From Sphaeroforma arctica JP610 (lineage: Eukaryota > Opisthokonta > Ichthyosporea > Ichthyophonida), in assembly GCF_001186125.1 (NCBI RefSeq), contig NW_014040466.1, positions 1 through 37,141 of the forward strand: 37,141 nt of DNA. Direction: 5' to 3'. Of the stretch, positions 1-9,830 are shown one piece after another. The stretch's first letter is position 1; each line of letters starts with the position of its first letter. Position numbers and translations under genes: made by a program. The notes beneath the pieces are model-generated. The model was given only the letters and a program-made list of their open reading frames with translations, did not search any database and was not told where the DNA came from.

Positions 1-249
1 ATCTTCTTCAGTTGTTTCGCAACTTCTGGCTGTTCTTTAAGCAGCGCTTTAAGTAGTTGAGTGCGAGCTTCAGGTTCTCTTAGAGCTTTGAGTCTTTGAT
101 CCATGGCCTTAGCTAGTTCCATGCTGTCTCAATTGGCATTACCTCGACTGCATTCTTGTTGGGTGCATATGTTGTACGAGTCTTGATCTTTTGTTCAAAC
201 TCCTTAGACTCCTCTAGTTTAGCTAAGAACTCAGTTGAGGGTTTCCACT
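1..249 (-). other. Basic/acidic linker of gypsy A running off the window
   Basis: On the minus strand this codes for lysine/glutamate-rich, probably helical segments such as FLAKLEESKEFEQKIKTRT and LKALLKEQPEVAKQLKK. No zinc finger or integrase core is visible before the window edge. It probably links the Dam-like domain to the integrase. Confidence 0.4.
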
Positions 250-661
250 TAGTGGTACCTGCAGGACCAATACGACGAACGATGTTGTGTTTCCAAGGTG
301 TCTTCTTAATAGAATAGGATCATTGATACAAGAACGTATCGATTACACGGTCGACATATATAGGCTCGTCTTGTATCATATTAATTAAATCACGTACCCA
401 TGGGTCGAAGCTGCGTAAGGGACAACAGAGCGTAAAGGTAGATTTAGTAACATTAATATAATTTAACAATTGTGCGATAAGTTGCCATGGTGGGTTAGCC
501 CACGCATTATGCTTTGATAAGTCAAGTTGAAGGGCATCACCTTTAGGATGAGTCAACGACCTATAATCAGAAACCTGTTTGTTATGTTCTGCGGCGAACA
601 TATCAATAGTAAATTGACCCCATCTTGATTGAGCGATGTTAAACCGTTTCTTATTAAGCAT
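250..661 (-). CDS. Dam-like (N6-adenine methyltransferase-like) domain of gypsy A
   Basis: Directly after the RNase H tail comes a 113-residue frame that is not part of a standard gypsy polyprotein. It holds RWGQFTIDMFAAEHNKQV (Asp at residue 20), YRSLTHPKGDA, WANPPWQLI (NPPW at residues 56-59) and TLCCPLRSFDPWVRDL. The spacing of an IDMFA motif, N-x-Q, and an NPPW motif about 36 residues later matches the Dam-type amino-methyltransferase-like domain known from DIRS-order retrotransposons and phages, where (N/D/S)PP(Y/F/W) is motif IV. Sequence beyond 320 (KTPWKHNIVRRIGPAG) may be its C-terminal strand. Family placement is inferred from motifs. Two further copies lie at 33697-34134 and 36916-37065. 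Confidence 0.6.
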
Positions 662-689
662 CCAATCGGTTGCTAATAACTCTTTAACT

Positions 690-1306
690 GTTTTCTGGCA
701 GGGACAAGTCGACAGAGCATGTCAGGAAGATGATTATGTATTCTTGATATGTGTGTACTGTTAAAAGCGAACTTAGCAATAATGTCATGCCAGCGGCTCA
801 CCAACTGTGAATCAGGGTTCATGTCTTTTAAATATTGTTAAAGACTTTTGATCACAGGCGACAGTGAAGTAACTTACATAAAGGCAGTCTTTAAACTGTC
901 TTAGCGCAGTAACAACAGCAAAGAGCTCTTGTTTAACGGTAGGGTAATTCCGTTGACTCTTATTAAAACTCTTGCTAAATAATTGTATGTAGCGTGGTTT
1001 ACCATTTATCGTTTGGTATAACACTCCACCTACCGCTCGATCTGAAGCGTCGGTTGCTACTTGGAATGGGACGCCATCCACAGGGTATTACATGATGGGT
1101 GCGTCCATTACTTCACTTTTGACTAGCTTAAATGCATCATCACATTCTTTAGTCCAGAGCTTTCCCAAAGGTCCTTTGTGTAGCCATAGGTGACTGAAAG
1201 GCTTTAAGTAATGAGAAAGATGAGATACCGAATCCGAGAAGAAGTTAACAAACCCACACACAAAGTTCACATCTCTTCCAGTAATCGGTGTTGATGAATC
1301 CAACAT
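690..1306 (-). CDS. Connection domain and RNase H of gypsy A
   Basis: The stretch 1306-1088 carries the RT connection (CGFVNFFSDSVSHLSHYLKP, the equivalent of the usual LGFxNFYRxF motif). The stretch 1081-690 is RNase H: FQVATDASDRAVGGVLYQ holds the first catalytic Asp, SQRNYPTVKQELFAVVTAL holds the catalytic Glu, and VACDQKSL holds the next Asp. It ends with the typical RWHDII and THISRIHNHLPDMLCRL tail. It removes the RNA strand during reverse transcription. The same family motifs recur at 36243-36710 on the plus strand. Confidence 0.82.
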
Positions 1307-1309
1307 AAA

Positions 1310-2404
1310 TTATTTCTTGCCAGGATTAATTTCTACCCCTGCTGCAGATACCTTGTAACCAAGTAAGTGTATAGTATCTTTAGCATAAGAACACTTGTCC
1401 TCGTTAATCTTAAGTTTGGCATGGTTTAGTCGCTTTAAGACTTCCTTAACGAGTTTAGCATGTTCATGTGCTGTCTTTGTAAAGATAACTATATCATCTA
1501 AATATACTGATAAGTTATCCGAGAGGTCCGCAAATAGTTCCATCATAACTTGTTGGAAGAAAGAAGGTAACATGGGTAAGCTTTCAGGTGCACCTTTAAA
1601 CTGGTACTTTTTACCTTGCCAAGTAAAGGAAAAGTATTTCCTATGCGGCTCATACATTTGTAATTGATGGAATGCAGCTTTTAAGTCTACCTTGGAAAAG
1701 ATAGTCGCACCTTCCATTTTGCGTAGTATCTCGCTTATCTTTGATGAGGGAAAACTATGTTGCGGAATTAGTTTGTTGATTGGCGACAGGTCCAGTACTA
1801 CTCTTGTTTTACTAAATGTTTCATCATATTTATATTGATCGACCGCTAAGAGAGTTAAGTTAACTGGGGTTGCATCATAATTGATTTCAATTAGACCCTG
1901 TTTTATCCAATCTTCAATTTGGGTTTTGACAACGTCTTTGTGTCTCCAACTCACGTAGTTATGTGAAGGACACTTTAACTTAGAGAAGTCGACGTTTGTT
2001 AAGTCAAGCTTACCGTACCCGTTAGAGAACTTAAACATACACCAGTCGGTTATTGCAATCTTTCTGTTTTGTATAATTAAGTCCATAACTATATCGGTAA
2101 AGTGCGGAATCATATCCTTTGCTTCACTTTCCGAAGGTTTAGGTATCTCTAACATGTTATCATCTGACTGATATTTATTTGGGTCTAGCCCATTAGGCAG
2201 ACCAGTGAGAGTTATACTTAAACTGAGAAGATCAGTCATACCTATAATTAAAACGTATTTCTGAGACATGTCAGTAACGATTAGGTGATTATTTACTTCT
2301 CTTCTATCTGACAACGTTATATGTGCATAGTCAATGGCTTCTTCGCAAGTGGTAACTTTGCCATTTCCCAAGATTAAATCAGTTGTTTCGTTATGGACAG
2401 CCAT
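1310..2404 (-). CDS. Reverse transcriptase of gypsy A
   Basis: This 364-residue frame starts with a hydrophobic beta-rich stretch that could be the end of a retropepsin-like protease or its linker. From about residue 150 it becomes a clear Ty3/gypsy reverse transcriptase. IEDWIKQGLIEINYDATP is the usual entry motif, RVVLDLSPINKLIPQH follows, then IFSKVDLKAAFHQLQ with the first catalytic Asp, and VYLDDIVIF with the catalytic Asp pair. LLGYKVSAAGVEINPGKK closes the thumb-proximal part and is diagnostic for gypsy. The enzyme copies element RNA into DNA inside the particle. Its neighbours are Gag upstream and RNase H downstream, in the same direction. Confidence 0.88.
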   Translation of the reverse strand: MAVHNETTDLILGNGKVTTCEEAIDYAHITLSDRREVNNHLIVTDMSQKYVLIIGMTDLLSLSITLTGLPNGLDPNKYQSDDNMLEIPKPSESEAKDMIPHFTDIVMDLIIQNRKIAITDWCMFKFSNGYGKLDLTNVDFSKLKCPSHNYVSWRHKDVVKTQIEDWIKQGLIEINYDATPVNLTLLAVDQYKYDETFSKTRVVLDLSPINKLIPQHSFPSSKISEILRKMEGATIFSKVDLKAAFHQLQMYEPHRKYFSFTWQGKKYQFKGAPESLPMLPSFFQQVMMELFADLSDNLSVYLDDIVIFTKTAHEHAKLVKEVLKRLNHAKLKINEDKCSYAKDTIHLLGYKVSAAGVEINPGKK

Positions 2405-2599
2405 ATCTGTAGCGTAGGCTACACGGCGTGAGATAGCAGAGACCCTGGATAAAAAATGCTATAACTTTTTCTCCATTTATATAAACGGGTTGAAGTATAC
2501 GTTCATCTCCTTTGGTATAGATTATATTGAACTTTTTCTCATAATCTTGCTCTAGTGCACACATATGGAACTGTCAGTGCTTAACCCGGACGTCCGGTA

Positions 2600-4567
2600 T
2601 GTCCTTGCAATCATCTTTGTGCCAACCGTTAGTACCCTTGCAAGTAGTACACTCTTACATATAGTGTCCAAAGTTTGGCTTGCCTGGTGCACACTTAACA
2701 GAGTCGTATTTACCATTCCACTTGCCATCACATTTATTGAGGTTGTAACCACACTTCTTGCAAGGTGCTCTCTCCTTCCTTTCACCCTTTGGTTTAGTAG
2801 AAGTAGAGCCTTTACCACCACCAGCAGTAGTGCGAGGTTTTAGTATTACGCGCAGTGTTATTCTCTAACGCGGAACGCTTAGCGGGCTGGGTAAAGCTTG
2901 CGGTACTAAGTACTCTAGTAGATGGGTTGGTATGCATTCGAACTATGTTCTCAGAGACAGACCAAGGCATAGATCTCAAATCACCATAGGCGATGATATC
3001 ATCATTGATCTCCTTAAACAGGTTAGCCCCCAGAGTCTCCTTCATCTGGCAAATAAATAGATATTCGCCAGTATAGGTACGACCTCCCACCCGAGTGTAC
3101 ATATGTGTCATATGAGCTAGAGCACCTCGAATAGTAGTATCGTTCGCAAAGGAGTTGCGAGACTCTAGAAGTTCACGGTCTCGTGCATCTTCAAAGAAGG
3201 CGATAAGTATATTCTCACGCAACTGGCGCCAGGGTAGGGCTTTCCAGTTGAGCTCATGGGCCTTAAAGATAGTTTTCCATTCCTCTGACTCACAGAAATG
3301 AATAAAGGCAATCATCATCTGCTTATCTTTAAGGCTGGCAGACTCCTTAAGTTGGTCAAAGGCCTTCAGTGTCTCCACTGTACTCCCATTAGAGAAATTG
3401 ACCTCAGCCTTCGCGTTACCTAGCTGCTTTATAAAGCTTGGTTCGAAGCGTTCACGAGGCTCACGCTCAGTGCTACGGGCTGCTAGTGCCAAGATGGAGT
3501 CTATCTCCTTTCTCTTGTTATCGATTAGATAGCGAATGCTATCCGCTTTCTTATCGTCAAGGTCAGAGTCATTCAATAGACGGTCCTCAAGGACTTGCAT
3601 ACCAGAACGTAATAGCCTGAGACGATGTTGTCTGGTTCTCACTTCCTCGTCTTCAGAGCTAGAGTGGGTACTCTCTAGTGAGGTACTGGTATAACGATTA
3701 CCAAAGTCGTTATTACCAGGGCTAGATTGTAAATGAGGATCGACGTTATGAGGGTGGTAAGCCTCATCGATTTCCATACAATCATAGCCTCTGACAGGGT
3801 TAGGTTTGTCGAGAGGATGGTCGATTGTAGCTTCCGAGCTATAGAGATTAAATCTTGAGGTTTTACCCACTTCACCAGCGTTAACTGGCACAGTGGTAAC
3901 CCTGCTGGCTGGTAAACCCGTGGATCCCAGGTTTGAAATAGAAAGAATATCGGCTACGTGGGATATGATCGAAGGGTCAGAAGCTTCGGCAGCGGCTAGC
4001 TCCTTTATAAGCTTATATTTGCGGTTCAAATGGCGTCGAGATTGAGAAGATCCAACCACTTGTTGTCGAGTTATGGCGTCCCCAACATTTGCATCTTCCG
4101 CCCCAACATTCAGTGGCGAGGCATTCAGTGGGGAGGCATTCAATGAAATTTCACGAAATGGAACGCCACCATCTTTGTTTAATAGGTGGATTGGGCTGAC
4201 TTTTAGTAGTAATAAACCGTCGATCTCGAGATGATTCTTCCACTTGTTCAGGAGATATAGCCTTTCCAATATCTGACTTTTCGTGGTCAGCTGGCGAGCT
4301 GAGGCCCTGAGCTGCACTACTAGGAGACACACGGACGCTGGCGAGCCTTTCCGCGGCAGTTGAGACCTCCACTTCCAAGGCTTTAGGGTCCGACGAGTCA
4401 TCCTCAGAGTTTTCTTCAGAACCAAGCTCAGAAACGGCTTCCTCTACAGCTTCAACGGCAGGCTCTAAACCAGACGGACCAGCGTCCCCAGTAATCTCAG
4501 GAACCTCAACAGGCTTAGCAGGCATAGAGCTGGCAGCTCCCTTGCCTTTATAATTACCTTTAACCAT
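2600..4567 (-). CDS. Gag-like region of gypsy A
   Basis: The start is the ATG at 4567, which opens an acidic, Ser/Glu/Pro-rich N-terminus. The middle (about 2880-3420) is a helical, capsid-like stretch containing FIHFCESEEWKTIF and ENILIAFFEDARDREL, typical of Ty3/gypsy Gag. Near 2660-2770 a Cys-rich basic segment (CKKCGYNLNKC, then KCAPGKPNFGH) looks like a zinc-knuckle-type nucleic-acid binding region. Gag would form the virus-like particle in the cytoplasm. The region is a fossil and is not expected to give a working protein. Confidence 0.65.
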
Positions 4568-4790
4568 ATTAATAGCTCAAGAATAGGAAAATTAATAAAG
4601 CCTAGGTATAGTAACTAGCGTGTAGCTAACTGTAGGGTAGTATATATTACTTACAGTCCTGTCGCTGGATAGTAGGCAATTGTTAGACAGTCTAGAAGCA
4701 GTACACTACGGTAACTACTAAATAACTGAAAAATATGTAAACTTCGATGGATATTTCTATGTTTTAAACTGTTATATAAACTTATGTCAG
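4568..4790. other. AT-rich sequence upstream of gypsy A Gag
   Basis: This is where a 5' leader or LTR would be expected. A TATA-like stretch (tttatataac on the minus strand) is present near 4770, but no repeat partner and no convincing TG..CA ends were found, so an LTR is not called. Confidence 0.3.
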
Positions 4791-4943
4791 TTAGGATTTA
4801 GCAGTGGTAGCTTGTGTATGAATGATCCGGACTGCCTCTTGGTAAGAGCCTTAATATCCTCGATCACACAGGACATACCTCTAGCTGTCCTTTCTTGAAT
4901 AATTTTCACTAGAAGTACTAAGTGTTCATGACCACATGGCTAA
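4791..4943 (-). CDS. Candidate terminal exon, unknown protein
   Basis: On the minus strand about 48 codons are open from just after an acceptor-like tctatctacaaattag (near 4944-4959) to a stop at about 4788-4790. The peptide includes CGHEHLVLLVKIIQERTARG and MSCVIEDIKALTKRQSGSF, then FIHKLPLLNPN, and reads like real helical protein rather than random AT-rich translation. It is too short to be found by size alone. It could be the last exon of a host gene interrupted downstream by gypsy A, or a small upstream part of that element. I do not recognise the family. Confidence 0.35.
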
Positions 4944-4986
4944 TTTGTAGATAGACATAAAAACGTAAGTCAAGTTAATACATTAG

Positions 4987-5152
4987 CTAATATAAATAAA
5001 GTTCCACCTGAAGAAAAGTTAAAAAAAGAAAAAGACTTATTGGATTTTGGAGATTGGCGGGAAGACCAAAACCTGTAAGTAGTAGTTCAGATATTATAAA
5101 ATTTAGTTTATAATATCCTACATCTACTATCGTCTCAAATAGGTACAAGTAA
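4987..5152 (+). CDS. Candidate last two exons of a host gene, unknown protein
   Basis: After acceptor-like taatacattag, an open stretch 4987-5074 encodes NINKVPPEEKLKKEKD then LLDFGDWREDQNL. It ends at a strong donor (gtaagt at 5075). The 68-base interval 5075-5142 ends in ctcaaatag, and the phase is kept across it so that the protein would finish Leu-Tyr-Lys-stop in a 10-base final exon (5143-5152). Small introns of this kind fit a compact protist gene. No upstream exon was found, and the sequence overlaps a pyrimidine-rich tract that could act as an acceptor on the other strand. Family unknown. Confidence 0.35.
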
Positions 5153-5319
5153 ATGAGTCATACCAAATACTCAGGCTATTGGAGCCATCAAACATCAAAG
5201 TGAATTTAGAACACTTTGGAAATATTGGAAAAAGAATTTGTATTAAATTATTTTAAATACAAATAAAAACCAATGTGTTATCAAATTTGATCTTAATATA
5301 TTAGACTAACCGGAGGCCG
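5153..5319. other. AT-rich spacer before copia-1
   Basis: No coding or repeat signal is seen. Copia-type coding starts abruptly near 5320, so the 5' part of copia-1 is missing here. Confidence 0.4.
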
Positions 5320-5540
5320 TATTTCTACAGAGATATACAACGTTCACAAGATATTGACAGAACATACAGATCCCAGAGCAATCGACACCAAGCTCATGAA
5401 GGTAGACAGGGCAAAGCTATGTCAGCACAAGTATCTGATGACCAGTTACCTGCAAACAGACAGATTGCATTCTCCACAATTAACCCTACAATCGACAACA
5501 AGGAGGTGATTGGTCAGTCAGATAGAGATTCTAGAGGTGT

Positions 5541-6671
5541 ATACTGACTAGCTTGCGATAGTTGCGCCACCATACACGTACTTCCCTATAAGTACCACAA
5601 ACATCATCTCGTCAGCAACATGCGCATCAATGACCGGTATGCGCTCGAAGTAGCTGATGGTCAATCATTTATCCGAAGTATGTGGCTCAGCTAGGAGTCT
5701 TGGGGGACATACTCATTGATACGACATGTAAAACTGCACTACTACGTATCAGCCCACTCTCAGCGCGACACTACTCATTTGAATTCACCAACAACAGGAT
5801 GTACATATTACTACCAAGCTTCGGAACCATAACAGTACATGAAAAGCACAGAATATACTGTGTGCACATCGACGACATAGCTATGACTACAGTGGAACCA
5901 TCGCTGGAGAAAGCCAATCAGATTTCATGGCACAACAGGCTCGCGCACCCCAGCTACCTCTCAAAAAAATTACCCTACATAAGGCAACCAGAGGAACGAT
6001 GTAGAGCATGCACTATTGCTAAGAATAAGAACAAGAATACAAACAAGGAACGACAGCACGAACCTGCTATAGTGCCTCTCGAGTTAGTCTTCGTGGACAT
6101 AATAGGACCGTTCGTAACGTCAATAGGATCCAACACCCACTCTGTATCAATCATAGACGATTTTTCTGGCATTGCCAAAGAGTATCCGATCCGCGATCTG
6201 AAAGCGACAACAAATCTGGATGCTATGTTACACACCTTCGATGAATGGTACATCTTAAGTCATCGCCGAGTTCAGTCCATACAAATGGATCGAGGCTCAC
6301 AGTTTGCAGCAAACGTAACGAGGCGCATGCTTGCATATTTGGGATACTGCTCGAGGTACACACCTACGGCCACGCCACAATACCATGGCAAGGTAGAGAG
6401 ACTCCATGGTGCACTGGTTTCTAGAGTGCTTGCACAACTGAAATATGCACGTCTACCGACTACTATGTGGGCTGAATCACTGATTCAAACTACCAACATA
6501 TACAATGCTATATCCACCAACGAGAAGAGCTCATCCCCATACGAGAAGTTTACAGGATACGCATTTTCGATAGATATGTTCAAGAACTGTGATCCAGACG
6601 GCAAACTCGACGACAAAGCACTGGATGGCATTTTTCTTGCGCAACCCTTGGACACAACACCGGACTCGTAA
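5541..6671 (+). CDS. Protease end, GAG-pre-integrase and integrase of copia-1
   Basis: A DSCATIHVLPYKYH motif near 5550 corresponds to the copia protease active-site region. In the frame from 5682, residues 81-115 are the zinc-binding GAG-pre-integrase: WHNRLAH with His 84 and His 89, then CRACTIAK with Cys 107 and Cys 110, only 17 residues between His 89 and Cys 107. The integrase core follows: VFVDIIGPF (first Asp), QMDRGSQFAANV (second Asp), and PQYHGKVERLHGAL (Glu), then MWAESLIQTTNIYNA. The enzyme would join element DNA to the chromosome in the nucleus. The compact zinc domain is the useful comparison for the enlarged one in copia-2. Confidence 0.85.
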
Positions 6672-6732
6672 CGTATATACTCACCTCTGACCAAGCGTAT
6701 AATACAAAGCCGAGACGTCTATATATTCGAAG

Positions 6733-8040
6733 ATGAATTATTTGTCTGGGAAGACAACAAAATGGACAACCGCTATCGTACGACCTGACACTACGAACAG
6801 TAGTACATTCCTCCAAATCGAGAATGGCGACTTCCAAACGGACGCAAGGACAACATCGACAACGAAAGATATGCTTAGCCAACATGCCCAGCCAACTGTG
6901 ACGCACAAGTCGAGCAACTCAGAACAAGTACAAATAACTTCATCTTCAACACGACAACCTGCTGAGTGCGAAGTACATACCATCAAGTCGGAGGCTGCTG
7001 CAGCGACTACCAAAGCTCAACATGATCTCGAAGCAACCATAGCTAGAAGAACGGCAGAAGGTCGCCAAGTCTCTCGAAAACTGCGGGACTTTGCGATATA
7101 TGATAATAATGTCGACTGGTATCACGATATCCGCCGTAAGAGACGAACTCCTAGCACTACGCACACTGTCAATTCAGCAACTGCAGCAACGGAACCGAAA
7201 ACATACAAAGGTATATATGAGATGCCAAACACAGCCGATTGGGAGGAATCAGCACGTTCGGAGATGGAGAGCTTGGTGATACAGCGCAAGGCATTCACTC
7301 TAGTTGACAACAAACCGCGAGAGAAATCATTATTCCCCCCTCGATGGGTCTTCAAGGCAAAAACGGATGAATTAGGACAAGTCACACGACTCAAATCACA
7401 TCTGAAAGTAGCAGCATTCAACGCAAAATAGGGAGTCAATTACGATGAAAGCTGTGCCCCAGTAGTAGCCAAGGAAACACTCAGGATCTGTCTAGCTCTA
7501 ATGGCACACTATGACATGGACATTCGACAATACGATACACCCTCGGCATACCTCACTCAAGAACTGGATACCCCTAGCTACATGCGAGTGCCGCAAGGAT
7601 ACGATCTCATCGAACATCTATTGGTCCCGTCTCAGAGAAACCTATACGAAAGGCACAAGCAAGGAGACACAAAGGTAGTATGTCGAGCTGACCGTCGTGT
7701 ATACGGTCTACCACCTAGCGGACACTACTGGTTTAAAGCTATCCATCGGTTTGCTATACAACACATTTATAACCAAGTACAATCGGATGGAGCACTGTTC
7801 ATCAAACAAACACACAGTGGACCTTGTCTCATTATTATACACGTAGATGACAAAATTGCAGCATGCCAGTGTATGACCGACGGACAGAATGACGCAATGA
7901 AAGGCAAATGGAACACTGTTGATATGGGCCTACCGTTGTGGTTTCTCAAGTGCCAAGTGGAAATACTTTTTGGAAGAGTACGTCTCCATCAACGACAATA
8001 CTTAAGAGAAATATTGTAGGAATGGGGGTTGATAGATTGT
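6733..8040 (+). CDS. Integrase/RT linker and reverse transcriptase of copia-1
   Basis: From 6733 the translation is a Ser/Thr-rich hydrophilic linker, as is normal between copia integrase and RT. RT begins near 7220 with ADWEESARSEMESL, FTLVDNKP and PRWVFKAK, the usual copia entry motifs. It continues with DMDIRQYDTPSAYLTQEL, MRVPQGYD, RRVYGLPPSGHYWF and the catalytic IIHVDDK near 7840, then DMGLPLWFLKCQVE. Ty1/copia RTs carry YVDD or related xVDD, so HVDD fits. The region is part of a broken element. Confidence 0.82.
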
Positions 8041-8192
8041 AAACCAGCGTGGGTGCCAATTTTAGAATCGGACTATGAAGTAGCAGACAAACATGCATAT
8101 CTCCAGAAAAGGGCGGCAAGCTCAGACGTCCCAACAATCACACACTATAACAAGCTAGTGGGTCAGCTACGATACCTTGTAGTCAAACACGA

Positions 8193-8816
8193 GTGAATAT
8201 ATGCTTTGCAGTTTCGATCCTAAGTCGCTATCTGATAGCACCTCAGTACCACCACTTCAGAGGTGCCAAGCGCTGTTTGAAGTATCTCGCTGGTACTCAG
8301 GACTTCGGACTTGAATACACGAACAAAGAACCATGTATTTCCTATCTGAGTGCAGACAATAGCTTTGCTAGCGATGACACAAATAGACGATCCACCACCG
8401 GGCGAGTGGGCATTATAGCAGGTGCGCCATTCATATGGGGAACAAACTTGCAACGATTAGTAACAACGTCTACAGCAGAGGCAGCATACGTAGCACAATC
8501 TGATACAGCCAAAGACGCAGTATGGGCTAGGGATCTCTTCACAGAATTCGGCATTCCGCTCGTAGAACCCACCACCATAGAACAGGACACCAAGTCAGCA
8601 ATACTGATGGGAAATGGTATCACGAAATCCCGCCGTACAAAACATGTCGATCTACGATACCATCACATCAGGGAACTCACATCGAACAACACCATCAAGT
8701 TAAAATACATCCCATCAGAACAGCTACTCAGTGATTTCTTCACGAAGCCACTCAGCCGAGAGAAGTTTACCGACATACGCGACAGACTAATGACTCGGAT
8801 GCCAGTATCAACATAG
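8193..8816 (+). CDS. RNase H of copia-1
   Basis: Typical copia RNase H order is visible: RCLKYLAGTQDFGLEYT, then SADNSFASDDTNRRSTTG with the first Asp, TSTAEAAYVAQSDTAKDAVW with the catalytic Glu, TKSAILMGNGITKSRRTKHV with Asp in the preceding QDTKSA, HHIRELTSNNTIKLKYIPSE, and LLSDFFTKPLSREKF at the end. The stop is at 8814-8816 and an AATAAA-like polyadenylation signal is at 8827-8832. Confidence 0.85.
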   Translation: MNICFAVSILSRYLIAPQYHHFRGAKRCLKYLAGTQDFGLEYTNKEPCISYLSADNSFASDDTNRRSTTGRVGIIAGAPFIWGTNLQRLVTTSTAEAAYVAQSDTAKDAVWARDLFTEFGIPLVEPTTIEQDTKSAILMGNGITKSRRTKHVDLRYHHIRELTSNNTIKLKYIPSEQLLSDFFTKPLSREKFTDIRDRLMTRMPVST

Positions 8817-8926
8817 TTCAATTTATAATAAAGGTAAGTATTTTAAGGTAAGCAGGTGTCAAATGCTTTGTGCTTCTATCTCTGACTGCAAAATATACAG
8901 ATATATCGTACCTTGTAAAAGGAGTG

Positions 8927-9119
8927 TGTACAAACTGATTGTATTATATGTAAAAATGAAATTATAAATAATGTACACGCAATATATAACTATATATTTG
9001 TTCATATAATTGTTCCTATCGATAAACACCCAAGTATTTACTTGTGCGACCGTGTTTTGACATAAAATACTCTGAAGTCAAAGTTGAATCCCGCAGACAA
9101 TTTGTATTCATCGATACAC
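8927..9119 (+). repeat. Candidate 3' LTR of copia-1
   Basis: The purine tract aaaaggagtg (8917-8926) is followed directly by TGTACAAACTG, and a CA end (gatacaca) occurs at 9119, giving about 193 bases. This length and arrangement resemble the 186-base copia-2 LTR (aaggagagtg before TGTTGAGAC on its strand). There is no second copy to prove it because the 5' end is missing. Confidence 0.4.
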
Positions 9120-9807
9120 ATAATATTAGTAACTTACTGGTTCGTTTTAATTTTTATGCGTGATATCGTAAAAGTTGCATAACCGTGACTATTTGTATAG
9201 AAATTCACTCGCAGTATATAAACAAAATTGTGACTTTCGCAGCCCACAGGCCCTACATGGACCACAACCCTTTTTAGAGCAACCATACGAAAGATAGCAG
9301 CCAGATCGCAACATAAGAGCCGCACGTTCCAAGACCCAAGAGAAAACCTTAACCTCACAGTCTCCGAGTCTCAGCCTCTCAGGCCACATCCCAAAGTCAA
9401 ACCAATATGCCACAACGCAGAAGGGAGCTGTCCCCCAGCATCCACGCCACAGTCCACACCGATTCAGTAAGCAAAATGCATTTTTCAAGAAAATCTCGAG
9501 TATTTTTACCTGCGAAATTGTGATGCCTGTCCCCGTGCAGAAGATTATCCACGCCAGTCGTGAAGCCTGTCACTGTACAGGAGATCGTCTACTCTTCAGA
9601 AATGTCACCGTTTTCAACAATTTTCATCGAGATAATACTCAACAGCACCAATTCGTAAACGTCTTCGACAAATATACATTGGTTCAACGCTTATCGCCGA
9701 ATCCACCTACAGAGTCAACAATTTCACAATCCAGGTCTTTAGTCTTCAGCCTTCATTAGTCTTCAAATTTCAATTTTCAGACTTCAGCCCTTGTTGATTG
9801 TAAAATC
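9120..9807. other. Unassigned sequence before the gypsy-type LTR
   Basis: The stretch has moderate GC content and only short frames, none recognised. Because a purine tract and an LTR follow at 9808-9831, this is probably the 3' untranslated remnant of the element that owned that LTR. Confidence 0.35.
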
Positions 9808-9830
9808 GAAGGGGAGTGAGAGACTACAGG

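Larger units (their letters stand above)
1..4567 (-). mobile_element. Ty3/gypsy-family LTR retrotransposon A (3' end outside window)
   Basis: Read on the minus strand the parts run Gag (4567 to about 2600), protease-like stretch and reverse transcriptase (2404 to 1310), connection and RNase H (1306 to about 690), then an extra Dam-like domain (661 to about 250) and a lysine/glutamate-rich tail reaching the window edge. The order RT, RNase H and the gypsy-type motifs (YLDD, LGYKVSAAG, ATDAS) place it in Ty3/gypsy (Metaviridae) rather than copia or DIRS. The integrase core and 3' LTR would lie left of position 1. No 5' LTR could be proven between 4568 and 4790. The element is broken, with roughly half a dozen breaks, and is a moderately old fossil. 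Confidence 0.88.
5320..9119 (+). mobile_element. Ty1/copia-family retrotransposon copia-1, 5' truncated
   Basis: The parts occur in copia order on the plus strand: protease (about 5541-5690), GAG-pre-integrase and integrase (5682-6671), integrase/RT linker and RT (6733-8040), RNase H (8193-8816), a short 3' untranslated stretch, a purine tract (aaaaggagtg, 8917-8926) and a candidate 3' LTR. Gag and the 5' LTR are absent. The element is broken, with about four to six breaks, so it is an old fossil. It is not closely related to copia-2 at 29886-36235. Confidence 0.88.

Noticed and set aside
1-4567. Element A as a DIRS retrotransposon because of the Dam-like domain
   Set aside because: The RT and RNase H motifs (YLDDIVIF, LGYKVSAAG, RNase H tail) are of Ty3/gypsy type, and no tyrosine recombinase is visible. 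The left edge is cut, so this is not fully closed.
4987-5152. FGDW motif as the C-terminus of a succinate dehydrogenase assembly factor
   Set aside because: Only the GDW residues agree. The expected conserved flanking residues of that family are not present.
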